This document shows, piece by piece, positions 17,818-28,077 of a stretch of 64,000 nucleotides of DNA. Every line of letters starts with the position of its first letter. Within the stretch, counting starts at the first letter, position 1. Where the stretch lies: positions 305,860-369,859 of the forward strand of contig DPKJ01000003.1 of the NCBI GenBank assembly GCA_003542575.1, given 5' to 3'. Source of the stretch: Rikenellaceae bacterium. Its GTDB lineage: Bacteria; Bacteroidota; Bacteroidia; Bacteroidales; UBA932. The notes beneath the pieces were generated by a model. The model saw only the letters and a program-made list of their open reading frames with translations, was not told the DNA's origin and ran no database searches. A program made the translations under genes and the position numbers.

Positions 17818-19290
17818 TTAGCGAGTCTGAATTTTTAACCAGTCAATAATATCAAAAATAACCTCTTCTGAAATTGTCTCTTCAATATCTCCATACTCCG
17901 AAACTTCTCCGGTTGTGCAATCCTGGAGCAGATGGTTTCGGTTTTTGTAGAGTTTTGCAGTGACCCTTTTGTTACCTCCCAAAATCAGAGCCTGCTCAAT
18001 AAGATTAAGGTTATAGGGTAATACCTGAATATCTTTATCTCCAATCAGTGCAAATACCGGACACTTTACTTTTTTAAGCGTTTCAGCAGGGTTGTGAAAC
18101 AGGTCGTAACGCATAAATGGCATCAATAGATTGCTGTAATCTGAAAGTTTTAGTGGTGAAGAGAGTCCTATCTTCTCTCTGTCAGTTTGGTCAATTGAGG
18201 CAACTCTCTGGTCAAATGAGGCCAGATTGCGTTTAATATCCACTTTGGCAACACTGTCATTAACAGAATTTTTAAAGATGTTCATTGTGCTCTCCAATAT
18301 CTCCCGGTTTAGTGCAATTGCCCCTTTTGAGGCACCCAAAGATGTATACACTGCATCGCACTGCTCAAAAATCACCTCTTTTAAAGAGATTGCAGAGCCG
18401 GCCATTAACACAATAAAAGATGTGCTGCTGTTAATAGTAGCGACAATCGGAGCTATTTCTGCTCCCAGACTATGACCTATTAGTCCAATTCTTGAAGAGT
18501 CAACATCAGTTCTGCTTCTAAGGTAGTTAATCGCGAATGACGCATCCTCTGCATGGTCTCTTACCGTTGCATTCCTGAAGCTTCCTTCAGACTCTCCTGC
18601 ACCCCTGTCGTCATAGCGTAATACTGCAAAACCGTTACGAGTCAGATAATCTGCAATTACCAGAAAAACTTTGTGTCCAAAAATTGTCTGGTTTCTGTCA
18701 GATGGTCCTGAGCCCGAAATCAATACAACTGCCGGAGCATTAACCGATCCGAATGGTTTTGTAAATGTCCCTTTAAGTGAAATACCTTTATTTGTATTTT
18801 TAAAGCTCACATTTTCTGAATGGTATGGATAGGGTTTTTTGGGCTCCTGAGGCCTTTTTGCAACATGAAAAGGAAACTCTTCACATTTTGTCAGATTTAG
18901 AGGCAGGGCTTGACCGCCAGGCTTTCCAAAAGTTCCATTAAGTTTTGTTTTCTGCCCTGAAACTGAGTCTTTAACAAGTTGACCGCTAAAAACGGTTGCC
19001 AACATTTTAACCTCCATCATTATTGAATCTCCATCTGCAGAAACCTTGTCAACCGTTATATTATAGCTTTTCTGATCTGCACTGTGCATTACAGCATCAT
19101 ACTCTCCGTTTGCCATTGCTGTAATTTCGAATGCAATCGTAAGTTTAAAATTCGGATTAATCACAAGGTCTCCAAACCATTTTCCAGAAAGCTGGTCCTG
19201 GCTTTTTTGTCCTTCATTAAACGGAGATGCTTTTGCCATCATGCCGATGGAGATTAAAGTCACAAATAGTGTAAATAATAATTTTTTCAT
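17818..19290 (-). CDS. Exported alpha/beta hydrolase
   Basis: 490 residues. Signal peptide (LLFTLFVTLISIGMMAKA). Residues about 25-150 form an N-terminal beta domain (GKWFGDLVINPNFKLTIAFEI), as in periplasmic serine-aminopeptidase-like hydrolases. The alpha/beta-hydrolase domain has VVLISGSGPSDRN (oxyanion region), YDDRGAGES, nucleophile elbow GHSLGAEI, the acid in ALIGDKDIQV and the late His in NRNHLLQ. Likely a periplasmic esterase or peptidase of unknown substrate. Divergent from the LytS/LytTR operon across a 257-bp intergenic region. Confidence 0.85.
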   Translation of the reverse strand: MKKLLFTLFVTLISIGMMAKASPFNEGQKSQDQLSGKWFGDLVINPNFKLTIAFEITAMANGEYDAVMHSADQKSYNITVDKVSADGDSIMMEVKMLATVFSGQLVKDSVSGQKTKLNGTFGKPGGQALPLNLTKCEEFPFHVAKRPQEPKKPYPYHSENVSFKNTNKGISLKGTFTKPFGSVNAPAVVLISGSGPSDRNQTIFGHKVFLVIADYLTRNGFAVLRYDDRGAGESEGSFRNATVRDHAEDASFAINYLRSRTDVDSSRIGLIGHSLGAEIAPIVATINSSTSFIVLMAGSAISLKEVIFEQCDAVYTSLGASKGAIALNREILESTMNIFKNSVNDSVAKVDIKRNLASFDQRVASIDQTDREKIGLSSPLKLSDYSNLLMPFMRYDLFHNPAETLKKVKCPVFALIGDKDIQVLPYNLNLIEQALILGGNKRVTAKLYKNRNHLLQDCTTGEVSEYGDIEETISEEVIFDIIDWLKIQTR

Positions 19291-19483
19291 TTAGGTTTAG
19301 TTTATTTTTTATACGAAAGTAGAGGTGGTCAAATATATGCACAAATTTATATGACCAACAACCAGATTACTTTTCAAAACAACACCTTTATATGACGAAT
19401 AGCGATTGTCATCTAATACAAATCGTTTAAATATAATTCTTGCGTTTTCGTCCAATTGCCATCTTTTAATAATTTAATAAGTT

Positions 19484-19491
19484 TAAATTTG
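19484..19491 (+). promoter_or_regulatory. Candidate -7 element of the LytS/LytTR operon
   Basis: TAAATTTG matches TAnnTTTG. It lies 56 bases before the kinase ATG. A TTG at 19456-19458 could serve as the -33 box, but the spacing of 25 is longer than usual. Confidence 0.3.
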
Positions 19492-19547
19492 AGTTGTGAA
19501 GAAAAATTAGACCACATAAAACAAGAAAGAATTAATTCCATACAGAA

Positions 19548-20588
19548 ATGAATATCTCAAAATACAAGGAGCATTTGATACATTCAATAATCTGGATTAC
19601 CGGATTCATCATTTTTGCATGTTTTGTACAAACTGTTGGAAACGTTAGGAGAGATATGGGAGATTTTGCATATCCGGTAGCAGTCGGAACAATTTTTAAT
19701 ATCATTCTTTTTTACACTGTATCATATAAACTGATAAGCATATACTATGTAAGAAAGTCAACCTCTCTCTTCATTGCACAAATTACCCTCACACTGTTAG
19801 GATTATCAATTATTGAGGCAACATTGGATTACCTGCTTTTTCCGGCGTACTACTCTTCGGAGAATGAGTCACTTTACAGTCAATTTATTGTCACCCTGAT
19901 ATTCAATCTCTTTATTCTGGCAATTGCTCTTGGTTATGGATTTATCAAAATGTGGCTTAAATCTGAGAACCAAAGGCAGGAACTAAAGTCACAAAAGCTT
20001 ACTGCAGAGCTAGATTTTTTGAAAACCCAAGTGAATCCTCATGTGTTGTTTAATATGCTCAATATGGCTTTTTCAAGCGCAACAACTTATGGAGACGAAA
20101 GAACTGCAGATATCATTGAAAAAATATCGTCACAACTTCGTTATGTGCTTTATGACAGCAATATAAACAAGGTGTCAATTAGAAAAGAGATAGATCATAT
20201 TGAGGGATTTGTCGCTCTTCAACGGATGCGTATTTCTGCTGATATGCCTATTAATATTATTTTAAACATAAGTACAGACAATGAGAATTACCAGATACCT
20301 CCTCTTTTGTTAATCCCCTTTATTGAGAATGCTTTTAAATACGGAATATCATTTGATTTGCCAACAGAGATTAAAATTGACATTGTATGCCGAGAGAATA
20401 CTCTCCGTCTTTGCGTAAGCAATCCGGCAGTAAAAAATGAGAGGAACAATCAGGCAGACAGTTTTTCCGGAATTGGACTTGAAAATGTAAAAAAACGCCT
20501 CGCGATTCTATATCCTTCTAAGCATATCTTGGACATTTCCAATGACGGAAAATTATTTATTGTTAACTTGTCACTTAACCTCAATTGA
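19548..20588 (+). CDS. LytS-like sensor histidine kinase
   Basis: 346 residues. Four hydrophobic segments in the first 150 residues form the membrane sensor. A short coiled coil (KSENQRQELKSQKLTAELDFLK) leads into the PF06580 His-kinase box LKTQVNPHVLFNMLNMA, with the phosphorylated His; the usual F of NPHFLFN is Val here. The ATPase domain shows the N-box IPFIENAFKYG and the G-box SGIGLENVKKRL. It should phosphorylate the LytTR regulator starting 6 bases after its stop. Confidence 0.88.
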   Translation: MNISKYKEHLIHSIIWITGFIIFACFVQTVGNVRRDMGDFAYPVAVGTIFNIILFYTVSYKLISIYYVRKSTSLFIAQITLTLLGLSIIEATLDYLLFPAYYSSENESLYSQFIVTLIFNLFILAIALGYGFIKMWLKSENQRQELKSQKLTAELDFLKTQVNPHVLFNMLNMAFSSATTYGDERTADIIEKISSQLRYVLYDSNINKVSIRKEIDHIEGFVALQRMRISADMPINIILNISTDNENYQIPPLLLIPFIENAFKYGISFDLPTEIKIDIVCRENTLRLCVSNPAVKNERNNQADSFSGIGLENVKKRLAILYPSKHILDISNDGKLFIVNLSLNLN

Positions 20589-20594
20589 TAAACT

Positions 20595-21305
20595 ATGAAG
20601 TGTATTATTATTGATGATGAGCCCTTTGCTATAGATTTATTAAAAACCTATGTTGAGAAGACCGATTCTCTTGAGCTTTCCGGCACTTTTTCCAATCCGA
20701 TAAAAGTCCACTCCTTTCTCATGAAGAGTAACATCGATTTAATATTTCTTGATATTAACATGCCTGTGTTAACAGGCATTCAATTAATTAAATCACTAAC
20801 TCACTGCCCTCTGATTATCTTTACAACTGCCTATGCAGAATATGGAGTTGAGAGCTATGAGTACAACACCGTTGACTACCTTTTAAAGCCAATCAGATAT
20901 GACCGTTTTCTTAAGGCTGTCAATAAGGCAAGTGAAATGTTCTCTGCCATTAAATTAGCTAATAGGGAATCAAGCAGTATTAGCAGAAATCCGGTTTCTG
21001 AGGAGAGTGTGATAAAGATAAAGAGTGGCGGTAAGGTACACAGGGTTGAAGTCAGCTCGTTACTATATGTAGAGGCGTCTGGCAACTATATGATCTTTCA
21101 CACCTGTAAAGAGAAGATCCTTTCGCTTATGACAATGAAAGAGGCAATTGATCTGTTACCTAAAGAGTCGTTTGCAAGAATTCATAAATCCTATATAGTT
21201 TCACTAGCTGCAATAGAAACAATTGAGAGGCATCAGGTTACCATTAAAGGCGCCAAGCTACCGGTCGGCTCGTCTTACCGCGAACTATTTTTATCCAAAA
21301 TATAA
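20595..21305 (+). CDS. LytTR family response regulator
   Basis: 236 residues. Receiver domain (1-120) with acidic pocket DDEP, phospho-Asp in LIFLDINMP, Thr in FTTAYAEY and Lys in LLKPIRYDRF. The C-terminal LytTR DNA-binding domain starts near residue 135 (VIKIKSGGKVHRVEVSSLLYVEASGNYM) and ends RIHKSYIVSL...LPVGSSYRE. This is the cognate partner of the LytS kinase. A GAGCTTT/AAAGCTC hairpin at 21320-21335, between this gene and the convergent GNAT gene, may terminate both. Confidence 0.92.
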   Translation: MKCIIIDDEPFAIDLLKTYVEKTDSLELSGTFSNPIKVHSFLMKSNIDLIFLDINMPVLTGIQLIKSLTHCPLIIFTTAYAEYGVESYEYNTVDYLLKPIRYDRFLKAVNKASEMFSAIKLANRESSSISRNPVSEESVIKIKSGGKVHRVEVSSLLYVEASGNYMIFHTCKEKILSLMTMKEAIDLLPKESFARIHKSYIVSLAAIETIERHQVTIKGAKLPVGSSYRELFLSKI

Positions 21306-21326
21306 TTTTGCAAGGAATCGAGCTTT

Positions 21327-21863
21327 TTAAAGCTCTTTCTGAAGTTTAATTGTTGCAAATTTTTCCTCTTCGTATTCGCCATCACACGAGATGCCGGTGA
21401 CTCTGTCAAAACCGGCCTTCGTCCAAAATCTTAAGGCTCTCCAGTTATTCAGATAAACAGCAATGCCCAGATTTGAGAATCCGTTTGCAACGGCATCATC
21501 AGATATACGGGAGATTATCTCTTGTGCGTAGCCACTCTTACGATAACACGAATCAATTACCAATATCCCTATCCACAAACAATCTTTGGAAGGATACCCC
21601 ATGTATAAGCCAATATATCCTATTAATTTATTCTCCTCTTTAAGGTATACAGATTTTAGCCTGTAGTTTGCTTTACAGGCGTTTTCAATAGGGGGCAGAT
21701 CGCCCTCTGAAATCCATTTTTCAAAATCTTCACCTTCATACCCGGAACCCTCTACCAGTTGTTTGTCGGTCCAGGTATGAAGCACGTTTTTAAGCATACT
21801 GCACTCTTCGTGAATTGCCTCCTTTAATAAAAGCCTGTTTGTAATTAATGTCCCTTTTAACAT
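21327..21863 (-). CDS. GNAT family N-acetyltransferase
   Basis: 178 residues. N-terminus TNRLLLKEAIHEECSML; central strands KLIGYIGLYMG and WIGILVIDSCYRKSGYAQEII (the R/Q-x-x-G-x-G/A acetyl-CoA loop, here RKSGYA); C-terminal LGIAVYLNNWRALRFWTKAGFDRV, the N-x-x-A-x-x-F-x-x-x-G-F motif. Acceptor unknown. Convergent with the LytTR gene. Confidence 0.82.
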   Translation of the reverse strand: MLKGTLITNRLLLKEAIHEECSMLKNVLHTWTDKQLVEGSGYEGEDFEKWISEGDLPPIENACKANYRLKSVYLKEENKLIGYIGLYMGYPSKDCLWIGILVIDSCYRKSGYAQEIISRISDDAVANGFSNLGIAVYLNNWRALRFWTKAGFDRVTGISCDGEYEEEKFATIKLQKEL

Positions 21864-21926
21864 ATAGAGGTTACCTCACGATTTTTCCAATTTTTGCAAT
21901 TCGTTCATCTTTCTCCTTAGTTGTTA

Positions 21927-23348
21927 TCAATCAGTTACAGAAATTTTATTTATCATCCCTTTGAAAATTATTCCGTGTAATGGAAAGACTGAAAACCAAT
22001 AAATTCTTCCAAATAATCCTTTTGGACGGAAAGTAGCTGTTTGAATAAGTTTATTATCTTTTACCTGAAATTCCAACCATGCTTCACCGGGTAATTTCAT
22101 TTCAGCAAATAATAATAAACGCCTCTCTTCTTTATTGGCATAAAGCACTCTCCAGAAATCAAGAGCGTCACCGGCTTGAATATCATATAAATTTGTTCTC
22201 CCTCGTCTTAATCCAACACCCCCAAAAAATTTATCAATAACCCCCCGTAATCTCCATAGCCAATTTGCATAATACCAACCTGTATCACCACCTATCTTCC
22301 ATATTTTCTCAACACTTGAATCTATATCTGAAATAAGCTTAATCCGGGTATCTTTATAACAGCCATACTCAGGAACCTTTATATAATCTGAAATTTTAAA
22401 ATCTAACCTTCCGCTAATTGTTGAATCCTTCCAACTTGAAAGAATCTCATTTTGCTCAATATTCTCAAATGCTTGTTTAATACAACCTGTATAGGACAAA
22501 GGCCTTATATTAAGTAACTTAATAATTTTATCATCTTTTGCTATAACCTCTACTTTCATACTGTCAACCAACGAAGTTGCAAGGTTATATGATGTTGAGG
22601 TTATAAAATATAACCAATAAGATGATAGTTTTGGTGTCATTACCGGGACAGTCCAAATATATCTTTTTAATCCACGAACAGATGCAAACTTGAGTAGCAT
22701 CTCTTTGTAGGTAAGAATCTCATCTCCTCCAATATCATAACTGCTGTTAAATGTTTTTTCGTTACCAAGAATGCCAGTTAAAATTTTTATTACATCCGAA
22801 ATACCAATGGGTTGACATTTAGTTCTTAACCATTTTGGCGCTATCATAATTGGCAATTTTTCAACAAGATCACGAATAATTTCAAATGAAGCACTTCCTG
22901 ACCCAATTATTATTCCTGCACGTACAGTTGTTAGCGAATACTCTCCTTTGCCTAATTCTATCTCTACATTTTTTCTTGAATTAAGATGCTTCGAAAGTGT
23001 TTGAGAATTAACAATCCCACTAAGGTAGATTACTTGTTTTACATTAGTTTTATTAAGTGCCTCCCGAAAATTAATTGCAGATTTTTTCTCTAGTTCATCA
23101 TAGTTCTTGGAAGTTGACATGGAATGAACCAAGTAATATGCAAAGTCTATATCTTTTGGGATTTTTGCCAGAGTGGCTGTATTATTTAGATCTACTTCTA
23201 TTACTTCAATCCGTCCTTTGATTAACTCCTCTGGATGGAATTTATTTTTATCCCTTACAAGGCAAATTACATAATAGCCGCTTTCAACTAAAACCGGTAA
23301 CAGCCTTTTCCCGATATACCCTGTCGCTCCTGTTAATAATACTTTCAT
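21927..23348 (-). CDS. NAD(P)-dependent SDR-family oxidoreductase with C-terminal DUF2867
   Basis: 473 residues. The N-terminal half is an atypical SDR/NmrA-like Rossmann domain starting MKVLLTGATGYIGKRLLPVL (TGxxGxxG), with FAYYLVHSM and YLSGIV where the usual active-site region lies. The C-terminal part (from about 320, ISDYIKVPEYGCY...GLRRGRTNLYDIQAGDALDFWRV) matches DUF2867, a START-like domain often fused to this SDR type. This fusion is a conserved architecture of about 470-500 residues. Substrate unknown. Confidence 0.83.
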   Translation of the reverse strand: MKVLLTGATGYIGKRLLPVLVESGYYVICLVRDKNKFHPEELIKGRIEVIEVDLNNTATLAKIPKDIDFAYYLVHSMSTSKNYDELEKKSAINFREALNKTNVKQVIYLSGIVNSQTLSKHLNSRKNVEIELGKGEYSLTTVRAGIIIGSGSASFEIIRDLVEKLPIMIAPKWLRTKCQPIGISDVIKILTGILGNEKTFNSSYDIGGDEILTYKEMLLKFASVRGLKRYIWTVPVMTPKLSSYWLYFITSTSYNLATSLVDSMKVEVIAKDDKIIKLLNIRPLSYTGCIKQAFENIEQNEILSSWKDSTISGRLDFKISDYIKVPEYGCYKDTRIKLISDIDSSVEKIWKIGGDTGWYYANWLWRLRGVIDKFFGGVGLRRGRTNLYDIQAGDALDFWRVLYANKEERRLLLFAEMKLPGEAWLEFQVKDNKLIQTATFRPKGLFGRIYWFSVFPLHGIIFKGMINKISVTD

Positions 23349-23375
23349 TATCCAATCATTCCTTTATCACTGTTA

Positions 23376-24566
23376 CTAAGCAGGGTTAAAAGTTAATAAT
23401 TCTGAGATTTTGGTTACTGTTCTTTTTTCAACAAGATATGAAAATGGCTTGTTAATTTCAACCGGCAACTTGGTGAAAAATGATACTGTCTGATTTTTTG
23501 CCTCTTGAATAAAAGCAAACGAGCCCTCTCCAAAGCCAAAGAAATTACCGAAACCTGCAACTGTCTTTACAAAACGCCCATCACTCTCATAAAGTCGAAG
23601 GGGGAAGAGAAACCGCTTACCTGTGGAATATAGATCGTCTTGTAATGCAGAGTAATTACGAGCTCCTTCAAATTCTATATCAAACTGAACATATCTGTCT
23701 CCATCGGGACCCCAGTCTATGGGGCATTGGTTTGCAATATCGCTTGGGATAAACATGTTCCAAAAATTCCATTTCTGTTTTGCGACCGGAAAATTTCTCA
23801 TTCCAGCATCATAAATGTCTGTTTGATAATATTTTGCTTGTAAAAAGGGGGATTCCTGTTTTATTTTTTCGAGCATTGCTGTTTTTTCAGGGTCAAAAAC
23901 AGGTTTGGGAGGAAAGAGGGATGACAGCTGTAATGGAATATTATCATCCAGATAAACTTTTCTCTCTCTTAGCGTCTTTCTCATGTCGGACTCTTCAACC
24001 AGGTTTGATAAACGGGTCTCCACCCCATCATATACCTGATATGTCAAAGATCCCCCTTTCTCTACAATCACATCAGATAAAAATGTCGGATAGACCCCTT
24101 GCTGCACATATACAACTCCATGATATCCCGATCCAAGAAGGTAACCCCACTTAGAAATTGTTTTTACAAAAGTGCCGTCATACTCATATAGTTCAAGGGT
24201 AAAGGTCAGACCGTTTTTAGTTCCTGCCAAATCATCAATCACACGATGAGGCCGATTATTGGGATCAAGCACCACATTTACGACTACATATCTATCTCCA
24301 TTTACTCCCCAATCAATTGGCTTTTTGGTTGATACGTCCATTGCTGCCTGAAAATTTGATAGTGTCCAATTTTCATACTCACCGGGAATGGGCTTACTCT
24401 GTTTTGCAGACCATGCTTTTACCTTGTAGTATTTAGTATATAAAGATGGCAATGCACCTCCTCTTTTCACTAAGGTGAGTATTAACTGGGCTGTTTCATC
24501 ATTGTTCTGTCCGTGTGAAGAGAGAGAGAAGATACAAAGGAGTAATAAAACTAAAACACGTTTCAT
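23376..24566 (-). CDS. Exported protein with two homologous halves
   Basis: 396 residues with signal peptide (VLVLLLLCIFSLSSHG). I do not recognise the family. The protein is an internal duplication. The first half carries PIDWGVNGDRYVVVNV, LELYEYDGTFVKTISKWGY and LGSGYHGVVYVQ; the second carries PIDWGPDGDRYVQFDI, LRLYESDGRFVKTVAGFGN and FGFGEGSFAFIQ at the same spacing (about 190 residues apart). The Gly/Asp/Trp pattern suggests repeated beta modules, perhaps for ligand binding. Upstream of the SDR gene, 27 bases apart, possibly co-transcribed. Confidence 0.7.
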   Translation of the reverse strand: MKRVLVLLLLCIFSLSSHGQNNDETAQLILTLVKRGGALPSLYTKYYKVKAWSAKQSKPIPGEYENWTLSNFQAAMDVSTKKPIDWGVNGDRYVVVNVVLDPNNRPHRVIDDLAGTKNGLTFTLELYEYDGTFVKTISKWGYLLGSGYHGVVYVQQGVYPTFLSDVIVEKGGSLTYQVYDGVETRLSNLVEESDMRKTLRERKVYLDDNIPLQLSSLFPPKPVFDPEKTAMLEKIKQESPFLQAKYYQTDIYDAGMRNFPVAKQKWNFWNMFIPSDIANQCPIDWGPDGDRYVQFDIEFEGARNYSALQDDLYSTGKRFLFPLRLYESDGRFVKTVAGFGNFFGFGEGSFAFIQEAKNQTVSFFTKLPVEINKPFSYLVEKRTVTKISELLTFNPA

Positions 24567-24630
24567 AAATTATACTTTATTAGGCTGGCAATTCCTAACA
24601 AAAGTATCTATAATTCTTGGAATTAAGCTC

Positions 24631-27600
24631 CTATTTGTGCAGTTGTTCATTAATTTTTGTGAACAACATTTTTTTGTTAATTGGCTTGCATAAAAAATCG
24701 GAACAACCACATTCTAAAGCTTTTATTTTATTAACCTCTGTAGAATATGCGGTTTGGGCAATTATGGGTAAACCCGGGTTAAATTTTTTAATTTGTGCTG
24801 TTGCTGCATAGCCATCCAACTCGGGCATTTTGATATCCATCAGTACTAAATCAATGTCAGGATTGGACCTGCACAGCTTAACAGCTTCAACACCATTTAC
24901 AGCCCTGATAATGTTAATCCCGGAACCGGCCAACATCTCATTCAATAACATAAAATTTGAATCGTTATCTTCGGCGATTAACAATGTTTTATTGGAATAT
25001 AATCCAAGATTTATATCCTTATTGGACATTTTTTCAGAAATTTTTATCGGGTTTGTGTTTTTGAATGGAATAGTAAAATAAAATACAGAACCTTTCCCCA
25101 ATTCAGAAGTCACCCATATGCTCCCTCCCATCATTTTGACATAAGCTTTTGAGATTGAGAGACCCAATCCTGAACCACCAATATTACGTGTGTTTGTTGT
25201 TTCAACCTGACGAAAACGATTAAATATTTTTTCCTGCATATCTAATGGAATACCTATTCCGGAATCCTCAACATAAAATTCCAACTGTTTATTCTTTACA
25301 GAATACCCAAAATTGATATATCCATTATGGGTAAATTTAAAGGCATTCCCAATAAGATTGATGAGTATTTGCGTTAGTTTTGTTGCATCTGTAGAAATTA
25401 TGGCATCATCATCCGGCAAGCCGGCTTTAAAATTAAGCTGAACATTCCTGTCAATGGTTTTTGGAGTAAATTGCTCATTTAATAGTTTACAAACTAGATT
25501 AATATCAATCTCACTCTCCTGAATTTTTTCTTGCCCGGATTCAATTGAGGCAATTCTAATAATATCATCAATAATTGCAAGCAACTGATCACTGCTTTGG
25601 ATGATGATATCAGTAAAATCTTTCCGTCTATCCGGGGTCAAATCGGGTTCGTTAAGAAAAGCTGAAAAGCCCACAATCGCATTCATGGGGGTTCTTATTT
25701 CGTGAGAAATATTATGCAGAAATGCTGTTTTCAAACGATCACTCTCCTCTGCTCTCTCCTTGGCGCTTATCAATTCCATCTCGGAATGTTTGCGTTCTGT
25801 AATGTCGCTTGAAATGCCTATTATCCCTGAAAGCTTACCATTAGAGTCTACTATTGGAGTATCTGTTACAAATGCAGGGAAAACAGATCCGTCCTTTCTT
25901 TTTACATCAAATTCCCCGGACCATGTTTTTCCTGCGCTTAATTTTTTCATTATATCAACAGCTTGTTTACCAGATTGCATGGCAGGTGTTAACATAACAA
26001 TATTTTGTCCTATTGCTTCATCAGGTGACCACCCGTATATCTTTTCTGCCGCACTATTCCAATAAATCACAACACCAGTTAAATCGGTCGCTATAACAGC
26101 TTGTCCCACATTGTTTAACAAACTCGCCTGCAATGTTATTTCGTTATGAATTTTTTTCTGCTCGGTAATATCCTCAACCATTCCAATCACCTCCTGTGGC
26201 AACCCTTTGTGATCGTTTAAAGTTGTAACAAACAGATTACCCCATAATATGTCTCCACTTTTATGAATGTATCTTTTCTCCATGTTATACCAGGATATTT
26301 TCCCGGCTATAAGTTCGGCAAACTGATTCAAATCCTTGTCGATATCTTCAGGATAAGTAAAATCAGTAAACATCATTTTAGATAGCTCATCACTACTATA
26401 TCCAAGCATTTTGGACAAACGTAAATTTGATATGATTGGATGTCCTTGCAAATCAATTAGTGAAATTGCAATAGGCGCCTGGTCAAATATTGCCCGAAAA
26501 CGTTTTTCACTGGCCTGAAGAACTTGCGCTGCCAGCATCCGTTCTGTAATGTCCCGCCCAATGCCCAAAACACCAAGCACTGTTCCGTCTGAATCGTATA
26601 TTGGAGATTTTATTGTTTCAAGAAAGGCCCGGTGTCCATCATCCGCAAAGGTGACCCACTCCTCGTTTGTGGTAGGTTTTCCTGCCTCCATGGCTTTTTT
26701 GTCATTTATACGGAAAAAATCGGCCAATTCCCGTTCAACATAATCATAATCGGTTTTTCCAATGATGTCCTTTTCTTTGGCTCCAAAAAAACGTTCAAAC
26801 ATCGGATTGCATGAGAGGAACAATCCGTTTGTATCTTTTAGCCAAATTAAGTCAGGTATAGTTTTGATTAATGTGTGGAGATGAGATTCACTTTTTCGTA
26901 GCGCAATATCCGATTGTCTTCGAGTCGTTATATTCCGGATATTACACTGAATAACCTTGATTTTATTTTCTAAATACACATTACTGACAAACTCAACATG
27001 TATCTCTCTCCCATCTGAAGTTACTAGTGGTAGATCATCATATCTGACATATGCATTTTGTTTCAACTCCAGGAATTTCTCTTTATTCTCATAAACATCT
27101 TGAAACGAGCCAATTTCCCAGATGAATTTTTCAACAAACTCTTCTTTGGTATAGCCCAACAAATCAATTAAAAAAGGGTTTACATCAACAATCTTTCCGG
27201 TCTCGGCATCAAGAATAATTATGCCGTCTTTGGCTGACTCAAAAAGTCTTCGGTAGCGTATTTCCGAGAGACTTAACGCATCCTCTGTGAACTTACGCCT
27301 TGTGATATCCTGTGATATTGTTGCAATTATATTTTTCTCTTTTTCATCAAGAATACGCGAAGAACTCCATAAAACTGTTTTAATTTTTTTGTCTTTAGTT
27401 AAAATATCAATCTCTGTAACTTTATGATCATCGTCCAGATGATATTTTAGCAATTCAATTGTTGCAGCAATTTTTTCTTTTGGGAAAAGAATATCTATTT
27501 TTTTATCAATAATTTCAGCAGCATCAAAGCCGCTCAGTAATTCAAATTGGCGGTTGAGATGTTTTATTATCATAGAGGTATCCCAAATAATCATTGGAGC

Positions 27601-28077
27601 ATGCATATGATCTAGCAGGATGTTTAAAATATCACTGGTTGCACGGTTTACCTCTTCTAAAGAATTTTCTTTGTCCTTATTTACGGAGATATCACGTATA
27701 TTGCATTGAATAACCTTTTTATTGTTTACTAAATAAACATTGCTAACAAATTCAACATAAATTGTTCTTCCGCACGCAGTTATTAGTGGTAAATTATCGT
27801 ATCTGACATATTTTTTGTGTTGCAATTCCTGGAATTTTTCCTTATTCTCAAAAATATCCCTGAAAGAGCCTATCTCCCAGATTGATTTTTCAATAAATTC
27901 TTTTTTCGTATAGCCTAACAAGTCAATTAAAAATGGATTAACATCAACAATTTTTCCGGTTTTGGCGTCAAGAATCAGAATGCCGTCTTTTGATGATTCA
28001 AATAAGCTGCGATAACTGAGCTCAGAAGCATATAATTCCTCTAATAAAATTGCCTCTTTTTTTGTGCGCTTTTCCAT
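24631..28077 (-). CDS. Multi-PAS hybrid sensor histidine kinase
   Basis: 1148 residues without membrane segments, so probably a cytosolic sensor. Six PAS/PAC units fill roughly residues 12-780. PAS1 (about 15-130) and PAS3 (about 272-390) are near-copies, sharing for example GKIVDVNPFLIDLLGYTK and VIQCNIR. The dimerisation/phosphoacceptor box is FLHNISHEIRTPMNAIVGF (about 795), then the ATPase domain with NLIGNAFKFTHNG, DSGIGIP and GGSGLGLSISKA. The C-terminal receiver (about 1030-1145) has AEDND, VLMDIKMPELDG and KPINKK. A phosphorelay partner (HPt) is not in the window. Confidence 0.93.
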   Translation of the reverse strand: MEKRTKKEAILLEELYASELSYRSLFESSKDGILILDAKTGKIVDVNPFLIDLLGYTKKEFIEKSIWEIGSFRDIFENKEKFQELQHKKYVRYDNLPLITACGRTIYVEFVSNVYLVNNKKVIQCNIRDISVNKDKENSLEEVNRATSDILNILLDHMHAPMIIWDTSMIIKHLNRQFELLSGFDAAEIIDKKIDILFPKEKIAATIELLKYHLDDDHKVTEIDILTKDKKIKTVLWSSSRILDEKEKNIIATISQDITRRKFTEDALSLSEIRYRRLFESAKDGIIILDAETGKIVDVNPFLIDLLGYTKEEFVEKFIWEIGSFQDVYENKEKFLELKQNAYVRYDDLPLVTSDGREIHVEFVSNVYLENKIKVIQCNIRNITTRRQSDIALRKSESHLHTLIKTIPDLIWLKDTNGLFLSCNPMFERFFGAKEKDIIGKTDYDYVERELADFFRINDKKAMEAGKPTTNEEWVTFADDGHRAFLETIKSPIYDSDGTVLGVLGIGRDITERMLAAQVLQASEKRFRAIFDQAPIAISLIDLQGHPIISNLRLSKMLGYSSDELSKMMFTDFTYPEDIDKDLNQFAELIAGKISWYNMEKRYIHKSGDILWGNLFVTTLNDHKGLPQEVIGMVEDITEQKKIHNEITLQASLLNNVGQAVIATDLTGVVIYWNSAAEKIYGWSPDEAIGQNIVMLTPAMQSGKQAVDIMKKLSAGKTWSGEFDVKRKDGSVFPAFVTDTPIVDSNGKLSGIIGISSDITERKHSEMELISAKERAEESDRLKTAFLHNISHEIRTPMNAIVGFSAFLNEPDLTPDRRKDFTDIIIQSSDQLLAIIDDIIRIASIESGQEKIQESEIDINLVCKLLNEQFTPKTIDRNVQLNFKAGLPDDDAIISTDATKLTQILINLIGNAFKFTHNGYINFGYSVKNKQLEFYVEDSGIGIPLDMQEKIFNRFRQVETTNTRNIGGSGLGLSISKAYVKMMGGSIWVTSELGKGSVFYFTIPFKNTNPIKISEKMSNKDINLGLYSNKTLLIAEDNDSNFMLLNEMLAGSGINIIRAVNGVEAVKLCRSNPDIDLVLMDIKMPELDGYAATAQIKKFNPGLPIIAQTAYSTEVNKIKALECGCSDFLCKPINKKMLFTKINEQLHK

